DNA from: Opisthorchis felineus
Taxonomy: Eukaryota; Platyhelminthes; Trematoda; Opisthorchiida; Opisthorchiidae
DNA: 64,000 nt
Reading direction: 5' to 3'
Assembly (NCBI GenBank): GCA_004794785.1
Contig: SJOL01006490.1
Span: 623,225 to 687,224, forward strand
Below are positions 1-11,930 of this stretch, piece after piece. Position numbers and translations under genes: made by a program. The stretch's first letter is position 1, and every line of letters begins with the position of its first letter. The notes beneath the pieces were generated by a model that saw only the letters and a list, made by a program, of their open reading frames with translations, ran no database searches and was not told the DNA's origin.

Positions 1-3000
1 ACTTTAACAGTTCAGTTATTTTTGGTAGCAGAGTAAAAATTTTGCTAATTTCTACTTTAGAATGCGGCATTTGTGTGCAGTGGCATTCTGCACTTGCGTG
101 ACTGTTGGATTCAAATTCTAGTTATTTTTGAAATAATGTAGTTTCGTTTACCGGCGATTTTAGAAAGCAACTAACTGGAGGCCAAACGTTCAGTTCCGTG
201 TTCTCGTCAGCTGGAACTCCTAGTCTAGTTTGGCCTTCAAGACGAAGCGTACTGTGAATTCCCCGCAAGGGTCCGCTCAAAACCAGCGACTGAATTTTTT
301 ACCCTCAGTTGCAGGAAGAATGACCGGAGAAGGGACCGAAAGAGTTAGGCATGAATGTCGCCTTCATATTTCTGCTACATGTAGCGGTTGCTCTCAGTAA
401 GCAACAGGTTCTTGAATTTTGTAGGTTGTCACACTAACTAGTATTCCGGCGCCCAGAGCCAACCTCTGAGAGAGCTGAGTTAGCAGGTTTTAACACTGGA
501 CTTTTCTCACCTGTCCCTCTTCAGCATTTCTGATCCCACAAATAAGGTCGCCTGGAGGAGGTACTTAAATCTCATTATGCGCACACCGTTGCAGACAGTA
601 GGTACTCATCTCTGGACTATTGTGTAATATGATTACCATTATTATGAGGGCACACTGCTTCATTTCTGTCCGCCCTAGGTTGGTCATTCTGTGATTCTTA
701 ATCCCAAAGGAAAAGAGATTCCAATATGGCCCTCGGGTTCTATGTTGCACGTCTGCTTCACCGTTTTGAACATCTGTTCAAGTATATTTAAATGAGGAAA
801 AAGCGCAAGTAAGCGACATAAATTCTGCGCATCACTCACATTTGTGACTTTCTAGAACGGCAGCTCTACCACAGAGAATTTAGAACTTAAGACTAATGCA
901 GAGACATACCAGAGGTAAATCTTTTACAAATTAGGCAAAGAAAATTTGCACCAATTTTGGTCTTATGGGTTTCTGATCCGATAAACATGCTAGAAACCGA
1001 ATCTATTTCACAAAGAATTTCTCTGTTCACGCACTGATTATTTGAAGTCCACTGTATTTTGAAATATTCTGGCAGGCAATATGGCATTGCAAGTAATTTC
1101 CCCCTTTTTTGTTTAAGATAATAACATAGCGATATTGTCTTAACACAACGAAAACGTTGTCTTACTTTTTAAGATTCTTATGGGTTTGCCAGTCTGATAT
1201 TTTAAGAAGGTCCATCTCTACGGAAGACTGCGTAATACTTTCATGCGTAAAATAACATATATTCGGTAATCGGGTGCACCATCTTGAAACGGTGTCACAA
1301 CACTGACAGAGTGTTTGCCAATTCAGTGCACATTGGTAACCTTCGGAATAAAAAGTCTAAGTACACACAGCATGAGCGAAAAGATAATTGGAGTTAAACC
1401 GAACTGCAGTATACCACAGTCTAAAGGAAGGTGTTCAACATGGTGAGCTACCAAGACAATTGCCTAACGTGACACATTTGCAATCCTAAATCGGTTCATC
1501 ACTCATCTACTGGATAGATTTATAGTCCAACACTTTTGGCGCCAAAACTGAGGTTTGTGTGTGACTTCCAAAACATACCAAACACGATGGCTGTTCTGGA
1601 ACCAAATAATGTGATACACGGTGATATTTTGCGAATGGCTAAATTGAAAATTCGAAGCTAATTATGATGGCCACATGCATATGTTTCAAGGGATTTGTTC
1701 GACCATAACGGACGTAATTATCCAATCAAAATATGCCTAGCCTTAAGCAATGCTATACTTACATTCCTGTTGAAGAACATTGAGTCAGAGCCAAACATAT
1801 CGCACTTACTTTGTCGCTAAGGTTTGTATTCCCACGCCTTAATGAAGGAATTCCTTTAAATTAATCATGATGTGGAATCGTTTGACTGTCGTTTTACCGT
1901 TTTTTTTCAGTTTGCATTCTCTGTTTAAATCGCGGTTGTTGACTAGTTGTTCGTCCAAAACATCCATGCCCTCAAGGATAATGAAAATTATGGCTATCAT
2001 GGTTAATTGCACAGAAAGATGACTCACAAAATGACAAACAATTGTGAAAATGTTAGGTATAATTGGTTTTTGGGTTTTTCTCATGGCTTAATGCGCAAAC
2101 GTTGTTCCTTCTTTCCAGTGTATTCGGTTTTTTCTCAGCTTTGATATGGTTGCTTATATTGGTGAGTTTGTATCAATCGTGCCTGTTTACAGCGTGATAC
2201 TCGCTATTGCGCACTTTGTGCTGAAATAATAATTCAAACTCGCCTGAACCGGGAAAAGAGCAGAATTAATTTCGGTGCACATAAATATGGTTACATGTTA
2301 TATAAATGATGCTGTGCTGAAGTTTATGTCAGTATTATGGCCAGAAAACTTTAGTAAGACCAACTTTTAGGGAACTAGACATTCTAACACTAAAGCTTTT
2401 GACGAACAAGTTTCCTGTAATTTTGCCTTTATTCTTGTGGAGTTTGTGTAACGTGCCTCACACAAGGCTTGAACATTTTTTATTGATGAGTCCTTTTTCT
2501 TACATAGATGGCACTTCCAGATTTAGTAAGGTTTTTAGTACATGCAGCGATGAAACATTATTTTTAGATGCAAAATTTTTTTCGTACATTTGCACTGGAT
2601 GGCCCTGGTCAGCGATGCTCTCAAGACGCCGCAAACAGCCTTCAGGTAACAAACTATCTTTGTATATCAGTAATGGATAAATTCATTGGTAGAACTTGCT
2701 CTATTTTGAACAAAATTGAAAAACCCACAGAAGCTAAACGGTGTTTAACCCCAACGTGATTCGCGGTCAGATTTTCCTGCGAAACGTGGCTTGTCTGGGG
2801 CATTTCTCACGTTTTTTCTTCATCAAACTGCGTTTCTAAGTACACTTGCTTGGCTTGCTATTGTACACCGGCATTCTCAGCAGGAATTATGCTGACCCAC
2901 AGTTTGCCTTCCCTCATGAACGTGGGATATATTTCCCGGCGTCCTCACCTAAGAATGTCCCAGAGGAGTCTTTGGGCTGAAATCATTGGCCATGCATCTG

Positions 3001-3174
3001 ACACATTTGAAATAATGCCAACTGAAGGTACATAGTGGTCAGTCAGTTTTATTACTCCTCAATCCCACAAACAATAGTTGAAGAGACCGCAAATAAACCG
3101 ATGTAAATAACCACTAGAATTTTCTCACTCTCGAATATGAACGCGTCTTAAAACAGTTAATCCACACCACATCA
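1..3174. other. No recognisable gene
   Basis: AT-rich non-coding-looking sequence. All frames are broken by stops at short intervals, and none of the short open stretches (up to about 90 codons) resembles a family I know. If the innexin gene begins upstream of the terminal exon, this could be intron or 5' flank, but no innexin exon was recognised here. Confidence 0.5.
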
Positions 3175-3177
3175 GTG

Positions 3178-3262
3178 TGGTTTCGACTAAATGGTTCATC
3201 GCTTCAACGTTTGCCTTTTGAGGTAATAGTCATGGGTTTGATATCCAAACATGCAGCTCGTT
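3178..3262 (+). repeat. Possible tRNA-derived SINE head
   Basis: Reads like a degraded tRNA-derived promoter. An A-box-like stretch (CGACTAAATGGTTCATCGC) lies at about 3184-3202, and a B-box-like GGGTTTGATATCC lies at about 3234-3246, a normal box spacing for a pol III promoter. The B box departs from GGTTCGANTCC at the CG dinucleotide, as expected for an old methylated copy. No tail or target duplication could be defined. It may be chance. Confidence 0.35.
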
Positions 3263-6200
3263 ACGGTCTAGCCTATCTTGTGCTGACGGCATCTTACAGA
3301 ATAAGAAGACTCATTTACTTTAGTAAACACGGGTAAGTCTTTCCCGGCATTAAGTCCCCCAGTCGGACTGAACTAAACCATTGAGCTGTTTTGGAAGCTT
3401 AGTGCTGCACAAAACTCGCGAGAATTTACTGCAGTCACTGACCGCTGCAAGCAACTATACCATGACCTCCCCTAACAAGTCTAACCGGCAGGTCGGTTGG
3501 TTTGAACTAAATTTAGTACTGATATGCATGGCTAGACTGCTTCTAAAAATAACGCATCCAGCAGGTTGAGAAAATGCGTTTGCTATGTACCAATCAGGCA
3601 ACATTCTTAAAGTATGGTTGTTCCAGAAAACCTTTCACAAAAAGAGCATAACAAGTGAATTTTCTAGAAATACTAACCTTTGGTAATGCAGCTAATAATC
3701 TGTTTACCTTGGTTGATGGTTACAGATAAATGGTTGGAGACAAATAATAGCGTAAACTATTTACGAAGAAGTATCAGTTTAGTGTTCAAGGCGTTTTGCT
3801 CAGCTTGGCCGTTTTCCTCCAGGCCTTTCGTCAACAGTCGAGATAACATCAAAACTGCGATGTTGTGAACCAAAATCCAGCTGTGCGCTGATAGAAAAAG
3901 TACAGATTCATCCTAGCTAGATTTACAAAAGCTAAGTGAAAATGTGCTCAGCGTTGTAGTCTATAAGTTCTTGCCAACAAACATTGTGCAAATTAATGTT
4001 AGATAATGCGTGACTTTCAGTCTAAAACATAAGATGGATACAGTATTCACAAAGAAGAAACAGATAAAAAAAACAACACAATACTTGCCACCTCTCCATC
4101 ATCTGACCATACAAGCGTTCTAGAAAATTTTTAGAAATCTCTAGTGAGATTGACTTCACCAGTTTCCTCTGACAGTACTAGTGCTGGTCCGTTACTCATC
4201 TTTCCGTCTTCTACTACGCTTGACAAATTCTTTGTGACCAAACGGAATTTTTCCATTTAAAAATTTTCCACCGTTTTGTGAACTCAGCTCGTGCGTATGA
4301 ACCTGCCCACCGTCAGGAATCTGTCCTCGTTATTACGTTAACCATAGGAATATTTTTGTGACTTAGCTGGTTTTCTTGGGTTATCACACTTAGAAAACTG
4401 CATTATATGGACAAAGATTTCACCAAATCTAAGGAGCTATAATGTGAAGTATTAACCTGTTTCCTGAAACGAGAAAGTTGTCTGCATAAAACCAATATAC
4501 TTAGTACTTAGTTGATTAATAATTACTTTTCGTTAGCACCGGTACTATTAGCCTAATAGGGGTTTTACACTATCTGTGAATGGTTCAACTGTTTGGCTAT
4601 TTACTCTGTAATAAAGCTTAGAGTGCGTAAAAATTAATCGTTCACCTACTTAATATGGATTGCAAAAATGCAAGATATAAACATATTAAGTACTAATGGG
4701 AATAAAAGATCTGTCCGGTTAGTGATGTACACTGCGCATCACATATTTCGCATTGAATTTTCTGCAATCCTTAGTACACTATCGGTTTGCACATAAACAT
4801 TCCCAAATTATCTGGTTTTATATGTGCCATCTGGAAAAGCTGCCAATTTAATCCACAAGAATAGATCTCTTGAGCGGTATTTGCCTTTACAAGAGGACCA
4901 AATGTCACAAAATCATTAAAAAATAAAAACCAATTTATTGGTTTTAATATATTTTATTACTTTTATAACTTTGGGTTTCATTTTATCATCAAGGCTTCTG
5001 GCACTACTTGAAGCGAAATCACTGTCGGTTGGCAAAAAATAAAATTTGAATCACTTGTATAAATAAAGGGAATCTCATAACAGGACCACAATCTCAATTA
5101 GGTATATTGTTTTTAATTACTCAGTAGATTCAGATACAGTTTTTATGCTGTAAAAGATAACGTAGTGGACAAAAGCAGTCAGGTCAAGCGTATTATACCC
5201 ACTAAAAGTGGACCACTAGCTCTCTCGTTTAACCAACTTACTACTGACCGTGAACTCAGGTGCTTACGGACAAACGCTCCATACAAGCCTCTGAAATTCA
5301 AAACGAACAATTTTTTGAGCCGCGGACAGAAGCTAACAAAAGTATTTTTAACATTCAAAAGTGTGATGACTCCCTCATATCATCCAGCCATCGACTGCTT
5401 ATTTCAACTGAACTACGTTTCGCAAGTTCAAAGATGGACACACTCAAATGAAACGCTAACAGAAATAAGAAATATCGGCTTTAATTTGTGTGGGATAAAT
5501 ATTTGTTGATCGCCCGTCCAAACTATGTGAAATAAAGTCACGTTTTGGGCTTGTCGTTTTAAACTGGGGAAGCCGAGCTAGAAGTTGCATTGACTAACTA
5601 TCCAGAGAATCCAAAACGAGGTCAAAAAAGAGCCCTGATAATTACCGGGATGATAACTTTTACATCAAAAAGGAAGGATTTTTGATGCTTTGCTTCCCTC
5701 TGCCCACTGCATAATAGAAGTCGTCTTATGAGGTTGCAAAGGTAGTTGCAATATTCCTTGAAATAAGCCAGTTTGCACTGCATGCTAGCAATAAACAATT
5801 ATGACATTCTAAAAAAGAGGTCCAATGATGTATCAGTGCAGAAAAATACTGCATTGTAAAATAACCCATGCAGAAAAAAGCTGTTATTAACGAATGTAAT
5901 AGCGGACCCTCCTTGTGAAAATGAAATCCAAATTTGGGACAATAAATGTTTTCCAGAGGCTTTCTAAGGTGCACTCAGCATAAGTATTTCAGCGCGTTGT
6001 TTAACACAAGAAATTGTTAACCCAGTGTCTCCGCAACTACACTCTTTAATCTACGGGTAATATCGGTAATGAAAGAGCTTCTCACCCCTGGAATTATTCT
6101 GCATTATGAAATAGCGTTCATCGTACAAATGCAAGATAAGATCGGCTAAAATAACCGATGTTACTGGACACATCTTGGTTGATACTAACGCAATACTCTG
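3263..6200. other. Probable intron or flank upstream of the innexin exon
   Basis: No exon recognised. Small open stretches at 5165-5509 (plus) and 5726-5974 (minus) have no family resemblance. A short perfect palindrome of AAAACCAA and TTGGTTTT lies near 4926-4946 in an A/T-rich patch. The stretch ends in the polypyrimidine tract of the innexin splice acceptor, so its right part is best read as the last innexin intron. Confidence 0.45.
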
Positions 6201-6219
6201 TTTCTCTTTTTTCCCTCAG
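6201..6219 (+). other. 3' splice site of the innexin terminal exon
   Basis: An uninterrupted pyrimidine tract (TTTCTCTTTTTTCCCTC) runs straight into AG at 6218-6219. The innexin-like reading frame begins exactly here. The codons just before the AG are open by chance but do not match the family, which supports the junction. The exon starts with the last base of a split codon. Confidence 0.8.
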
Positions 6220-6634
6220 TTACACCCTGCAGTGTGTGCTTCCAGTTAACTACTTCATCGAAAAGGTGTACGTGTTTCTATGGTTCTGGTTCATTCTTGT
6301 GGCGGGAATCACTGCACTGAACACGCTACAATGGATATTCAATGTGTGTGTCCCATTCCGTCGTGTCTATTTTGTCCGCCAATACCTGAAAGCACTCAAA
6401 CAGCTCTCGCACACCGAAGAGACCGAATGCGCACGCTTCGTAAACAACGATCTTGGCTGTGATGGAGTTTTCCTGCTTCAGGCCGTTAGTCGTATCTCAA
6501 GTGACCTTATTGTGCTCGACGTGACTGGAATGCTCTGGACCAACTATCAACGGGCCAAAATAACGGGGACTGAGGGAGATATTACACGCTTCATTGAAAG
6601 TATTAATAGGGTTGGTGGAGTTGGTACCGTATAG
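6220..6634 (+). CDS. Innexin, 3'-terminal coding exon (partial gene)
   Basis: Innexins form gap junctions and hemichannels in the plasma membrane of invertebrates, with four membrane segments and cytoplasmic ends. This exon encodes about 137 residues, the C-terminal third of the family's usual length of about 400. Residues 1-15 carry the end of the second extracellular loop, with a conserved cysteine (LQCVLPVNYFIEKVY). A hydrophobic stretch, FLWFWFILVAGITALNTL, follows and is membrane segment 4. A basic patch, VPFRRVYFVRQYLKAL, starts the cytoplasmic tail. The GVFLLQAVSR and DVTGMLW blocks are usual in flatworm innexins. The frame ends at TAG 6632-6634. The start is set by the splice acceptor, not by an ATG. 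Upstream exons coding for segments 1-3 were not seen and may lie outside the window. The nearest AATAAA downstream that I noticed is at 7659-7664, about 1 kb away, so the 3' UTR end is uncertain. Confidence 0.9.
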
Positions 6635-8864
6635 AAATCTTGCTCTTTTCCTCATCATCCTACCCTTGCTTGCAATCTGTACCCATTATCTCCAAAACCG
6701 GGGATTCCATAAAAGTTCTTATTTGATTGATAACTTTGGGACTGTCTCAATAATTAACCAATGACACACCTGAAGATCCAAGTGCAAATTCCACGCTGTT
6801 AGATATAACTTGTAAAGATTTTCACATATCAGTGCAATGTATTTTTGATGCTATAGAATGAAATGCGCTGCCATTATGTAAATTTCATGCACAGTTTTTC
6901 TGCAAATTAGGTTTGTTCAATAGAGATTGCACATGCATCCGGATGTACCCTCTGAAAATGACCAGCATGCACCCACGTGGTACCTATGCCACTTGCTGAC
7001 TGCGAGTTTGTTTGGCCACTTGTTTTTTCTATCATAGACGATCGTGTACTTGCTCACTTGTACTCAGCTGGTGTTACCTGGATACGCTCAATTCTGAAAG
7101 TTCCTTAGACTTTTATCGTGAATTCCGTGATGATACATCAATACACAGGGTCAAGAATGCCTTTGCTCTTGGAAGTATGTTTTAGTTGGGATTTGTGCAC
7201 GTGAGTAGTCCAGTTGCGGATATTTTTCACCATTGCGCTCCATTAGTCCAGCAAGAAGGCAACAGCTGTAGGACCTTCCATTCTCGTTGCTTTCATCGTT
7301 CAGCAATTCAGAGCATAACGACACTAACAGAAAAGAACGGCACGAAATCCTGCGAGCGCATCAGGGGCGTTTCTTGAATAGACATATGCTCGTGTCATTA
7401 TCTCCTGTATACAGAGAAGAGCCTTAATTTTCATAACTAGAATACTTGTGGTGCACTTGCAAAGTCTATGGTTTAGATTGTGTCACAGTTGCAAGCTATC
7501 GAACAGGATCACAAGAATGACCTGTTTCTTTGACATGTCGTGCAATGGAGGAATCCAAAACATGTGCAATTAATCTGATGTATGCGTTCGTCTTCGTGGC
7601 CATTCACTTGGTATTCGGCTCTACTTTGTGGCAAATATAGGTCAGTAATGTCAATATTAATAAAACTGCGCTGTTGGTAACCTCATAAGTAAAATGTAGG
7701 GCCAAAAATGCCGGACCAATTATACTGACCTGTGACACCTCACATGGCTGCATCAAAGCATGACTCTGTTGACGGTTGATTTTGGCACAAAGATGCCCAG
7801 ATTTTTTTACTACTTCCCGAAGTTATTTTGCCACCTTTAAATGGCAAACGCAGGAATATATCCTTCCTTCTAGCGATATTCACTGTACCAACCGGTTTTA
7901 GTATCCCTTTGTCATGGCGAATTTACCAATCCGCATTGTCTACTGAATCCTCAAGGAAGAAATCCTTATTTTGTGGAAGCTGGTCCACTGTAGAGCTTTA
8001 GTAGCCCCGTGAAGTGTTATACCTCATTCCTGGGCTATGAATAAAAACTAGAAAGCTGTAGGAATGAATACTCCGTGTAGCTTTTTTGGCAGACTGTGTT
8101 GTAGACTTTCTAATATGTCCGCCGATTCGTCCGCCTAGCATTGCTAAACTACTGGTGGATGGTGGTGGTGAGACACTAATCTTTGGATGGATGTAACTTG
8201 GGTGGCCGAAAAATAAGTCAATCTGCTCAGCACTGGAGAAAATAAAACACTATCAGCGTAGGAGTATCAAGAACTATGTTTGAAATCGAATTTTTCTGCC
8301 TCAAACAGATATGTGTACTATAGATTATGTCCTAATACAGATACAATTGTCCGTCTCTAACGTGATCACCATATATCTTATGAAGGGCGGTCTGTTCTCA
8401 GACAAACTATATCATTTGAAAATTAGTTCAAAAAACAGCCAAAGTGGTTAATTCAGGGGGATGGTCTATACCAGTAGTAATTTTATAAGAGAAAGATGCC
8501 TGTCTGATTGTTTTGCTCCTAGTTGTCCCAGGAGTAATTGAGCCTAGCGGAGCTGCGTTAGATCTTAATTTTTTGGGAAACTTTAGAAGTTATACGCCTC
8601 GAAGTTAGGTTACTGCTTTGTTGCCAACTAGGAACCATGAACAATATCTAGAATTAACAGAATAGAAATGTCAAGCTGCTCCAAACTGGCGAAATATATT
8701 GCCACTGGTTTTTGCGCAAAAGTATCATTCGTATCGACGGTCTAAACACCAGGCAGAATAATTCATTGTTTCTCTACTGTAGTTCTGACAATTCTTCAAA
8801 GCCTCAAAAAACATCACGGAAACCCACTGTATTTTATTTTGAATAGAAAATACACATATATTCG
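6635..8864. other. Innexin 3' UTR and flank, nothing else recognised
   Basis: The first part is presumably the innexin 3' untranslated region. A candidate polyadenylation hexamer AATAAA lies at 7659-7664. No open frame longer than about 63 codons is present and no repeat family was recognised before the hammerhead-bearing repeat begins at 8865. Confidence 0.4.
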
Positions 8865-9125
8865 TAATGCACTACTCATAAGGTTGCTGAAAATTCTTCG
8901 ACAGAGCACGACCGGTTTCGCCCTTCTTCGGGCTAATCAGATAGGCGCAGTCCCCGAATTTCCGCCAACCTTATGTTTTACTTGAAACCAAATTGCTCGG
9001 AATTAGCGAAATACACTCATTTGCAAACAAATTTGGTTTTGCGAGAGACTCATCTAGAACCCCGCTGAATCTCTCGTTTGTGGTGTTTCCAGACAACTGA
9101 ATGTGCTGTACCAGACCACCTCATA
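8865..9125 (-). repeat. Dispersed hammerhead-bearing repeat, copy 1 (near full length)
   Basis: This is the best preserved single copy in antisense orientation. The minus strand reads, from right to left, an upstream 'A' part (with AACGAGAGATTCAGC near 9063-9077), a CAAATGAGTGTATTTCGC-like joint near 9010-9030, then the hammerhead module at 8871-8976. The same order recurs at 11.4, 14.2, 14.4, 17.3, 26.9, 32.0 and 49.3 kb, which defines the family. No protein frame spans it, so it is non-autonomous. Confidence 0.85.
8871..8976 (-). ncRNA. Hammerhead-ribozyme-like module, copy 1
   Basis: Read on the minus strand. Stem I outer arms CATAAGGTTG and CAACCTTATG pair perfectly. Inner arms GGAAATTC and GAATTTTC pair over 8 bp with one G-U. 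The core is CTGATTA (8934-8940), where the hammerhead consensus is CUGANGA, so the invariant G at position 8 is changed to U. Stem II is GCCC/GGGC with a six-base loop (8920-8933). GAAA follows at 8916-8919. Stem III is the palindrome ACCGGT (8911-8916), followed by C at 8910, giving the expected GUC cleavage triplet. The core mutation predicts that this copy is inactive. Confidence 0.7.
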
Positions 9126-11363
9126 TACACACATTTCTGTCTCTTACTATTTGGGTAGCATCTTTTCTAAAATGACCTTGAGGTGTTTTCTGCGATTTTC
9201 CTAGACAGAACCATTATAGAGACCTCAGCCTAAGGCTACAGCAATTGAAAAACGCTGCATATGCCATTTTTTAATGATAATGTTAATTTTTCAGTCGCGT
9301 CTATCTTCTCTAATCGAGGGTTTGTAAACGCCACGCGTGACTGTCATAGAAAGACTCCAACGATGGTGGTACCAAAAGTCAAATATTCACTTTGCAGTAA
9401 TCCTGACTCCACCAGATAATATTTAAAAAATTTGAAGATGGAGCACCTCGTATTTTTACGAACTGTTTTCAAAATATTGGCCCTCTCCTCTATTAGAATT
9501 CAGCAAAAGCTCTCCGTAAAATCAAGAATTTAACATATTGGCCCCGGAGTTTTTGCCAAATGTCGAAAGATTTCGCGGTCACGTGGAAGTGACATATTGC
9601 ACTGCACCCTAATTCATACCACAATATAAAACATTACCCCTTGCTGAGACAAAAGCAGTGCCCATTAGAACATTCTAAGAATTTTCTATAATACTTCATC
9701 AGTGACTTTACCAGAAATAAACTGGACAGTTCAACAGATTTGCGCAGGGTCCCAAAAGTCCTAACCATCAGATAGGGTCCTTCATTATCAAAACTGGCCA
9801 GGTCAGTGTAAACTAGGCTGAACAAAGTATCTTTGGCCCGGGAAGTGTAAGATTGTGCCTAATATTCCTTTTATTAATTTAAAACTTCCAGTCAGAGTTG
9901 CACATTGGATCGCATTCGTGTTCAAACCTTCATGTAGCCATCCTTATTATGGAGTAGTGAGTGTAGCCGGTAGAAAAGGGCAGATTAACTTACCGATACC
10001 ATGCAATCAACTTAGGCTTTTGAATTCTTGCTGATTGAGTTAGAGGTGTGCAACGTAAACCTCAGCAACATCGTATAGATTCCCGCTAAATGTCTGACAA
10101 AGGTTAACCGAATGGCAGGCATTCGGGACTATTTTTTCAAGACTAAACACGTTGATTTCATTGCTTTTCAAATCCTCCAGCCCATGACTTCACAGGGAAC
10201 AGATTTTCCCTGTGAAGCGTAAAATTTATGAACGGTTGGGGACATATTGTCAAACGTCTGAGGCATTTGTGATACAAGTCCAACGATAAAACCAACTAAC
10301 GTTGCATCTTCTTATTGAGTCTGTTATGTGTTGAGCTGGTTTGTGTTTTTATTTCTATGCTTGTAATAAACGAACGAAAAATGCCCAAAATAAATACTTA
10401 TCATAAATACTTACTTGGGAAACAACATAATCAATCGTATATTTGCTCATGAAAATAAATCCCATTTACGGTGTTTCTCAACAAAGCTTACATATTACAA
10501 ACTGTGACGTAACCGCCGACTCGTTAATCTCCAACTCATTCTTGGACCTTATGATGAACTGTTCTATTTTCCGGGTAAAACCGCTGCCAGCGTTTCGACC
10601 TGCTCCACTTACCTTAGGCACCCTGAGGAAACTGTTCTTAGTTAGCTTATCCAGTAAGCAAATAAGGGTGCTTAATTTAGCCGTCTCTGAATGTCAATTG
10701 CAGAGGATCGTTCAATCCCACTGTGCTCATCTGAAAAGTCCCAACAAAGATGAACAGCTTTATGTCAGTTATTATCTTCCCAAATAACTCTGATCATTTT
10801 ATCTGTTATGTTATGCCGAGTACTCACAATCTCCACATCGTGAACCCTGAGAAGTTAGACACAAAACTTGCCTTATCTCAGGTAGCAACATTTCACTACG
10901 ATTTCTAACCAAAGCAAGCACTTATAGCAGCGGTTAACACAAATAGTGAATACCTCCTTTAAGCATACCAAATATCCATTACAAGCAAAACTATGAAGCA
11001 AACTCTTGTGAGGTACCTAAATTACAATTGTTATCTTCGTCCATTTTATCATCGATCGTTCCAGAAAACTTCATAGTTATCAAGCCCACGGATTGGTAGT
11101 AGCCGGATGATTTCCGAGTTATTCCACATCTGGATACATCAGGAATCACACCTTAATTCAAATTCACAGGCTGCTTACAGTGGTGAGCAGATGCGTGTTT
11201 TAGGAGTTAGAGCCAAACACTGGTAACCAAATGGTCACGTGCCTAATCCGTGCACACTGAGTTGCGTAGACTCAGTAAAGGCAAATACCTGGTGTGGCTG
11301 AGCTTTCGGAAATCCGAGTGCAACTTTACCTCAGAGAGAATTTTAGTTTTCTTGACAAAGTAT
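9126..11363. other. No recognisable gene
   Basis: AT-rich sequence without a recognised coding region or repeat. A 114-codon open stretch on the plus strand at 10443-10787 resembles no family I know and has no convincing splice or initiation context, so it is not called as a gene. Confidence 0.45.
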
Positions 11364-11590
11364 ATTACTCATAAGTTTGCTGGAAACTCCTGCATAACCG
11401 ACGACAAGTTTCGTCCTTCTTAAGGTTCATTTGGCAGAAGCAGTCCCTTGGGTTCCCGACAACCTGATGTTTTTCTTGAACTCAAATTGAGCGCAATCTG
11501 AAAAATAAATTCATTTGTACAGTGATTTGTTTTTTAGTGAGACCTAACCAAACCTCTCTTCTTGGATGTTCCTACTCAGATTTGCCCCAA
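11364..11590 (-). repeat. Dispersed hammerhead-bearing repeat, copy 2
   Basis: Antisense copy. The hammerhead module occupies 11364-11470 and the truncated 'A' part runs to about 11590. The core reads CAAATGA (11428-11434), diverged from CUGAUGA at positions 4 and 5. The stem II arms are CCTT and AAGG, GACGAAAC follows, and stem III is no longer the ACCGGT palindrome. The outer stem I arms are still partly complementary. It is a diverged, presumably dead copy. Confidence 0.65.
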
Positions 11591-11634
11591 GGATGGAAAG
11601 CCTTATGAGTACTCTGCTTTGTCGAGAAAATATA

Positions 11635-11765
11635 CTTAGATATTTCGAATGCCGTACCAAAAAAATCCTTGTGCGGCACATTCAGTTAAACAGCATCGTA
11701 AACGAAAGATTCTGCTGGATTTAGCTAAATCTCCTTTTGAAACCAGGTTAGTGTGTAAATGGATG
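11635..11765 (+). repeat. Dispersed repeat, 'A' part only, sense orientation
   Basis: Carries the sense-strand signature of the family's upstream part: ATATTTCGAATGCCGT, GCGGCACATTCAGTTAAAC, AACGAAAGATTCTGCTGG and TGTGTAAATG, in the family order. No hammerhead follows. It is flanked on both sides by antisense copies, giving a mosaic of three fragments in about 570 bp. Confidence 0.65.
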
Positions 11766-11779
11766 TACTTCGTAGATAA

Positions 11780-11930
11780 GTCCAGTTTTTCGCCCTTCTT
11801 GGGACCCACCAGATAGGCCTAATCACCAAATCCCCACCATTATTTTTCCTAACTGGACAACAGACTGTATGGGGTTTGCGATAAGCACTCACTCGCAAAT
11901 TAAAGTAATGACGGGTAGCTCAGCTGAAAT
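11780..11930 (-). repeat. Dispersed hammerhead-bearing repeat, truncated copy 3
   Basis: Antisense. The inner hammerhead region survives at 11783-11816: CTGGTGG core, GGTCC and AAGAAGGGCGAAAA. The distal half of stem I on the cleavage-product side is missing. The joint and the start of the 'A' part follow to about 11930 (GCTGAATC-like block). The core has lost A6 and A9 of the consensus, so no activity is expected. Confidence 0.6.

Noticed and set aside
10443..10787. 114-codon plus-strand frame
   Set aside because: No family resemblance, no initiation or splice context, and a length expected by chance in this amount of sequence.
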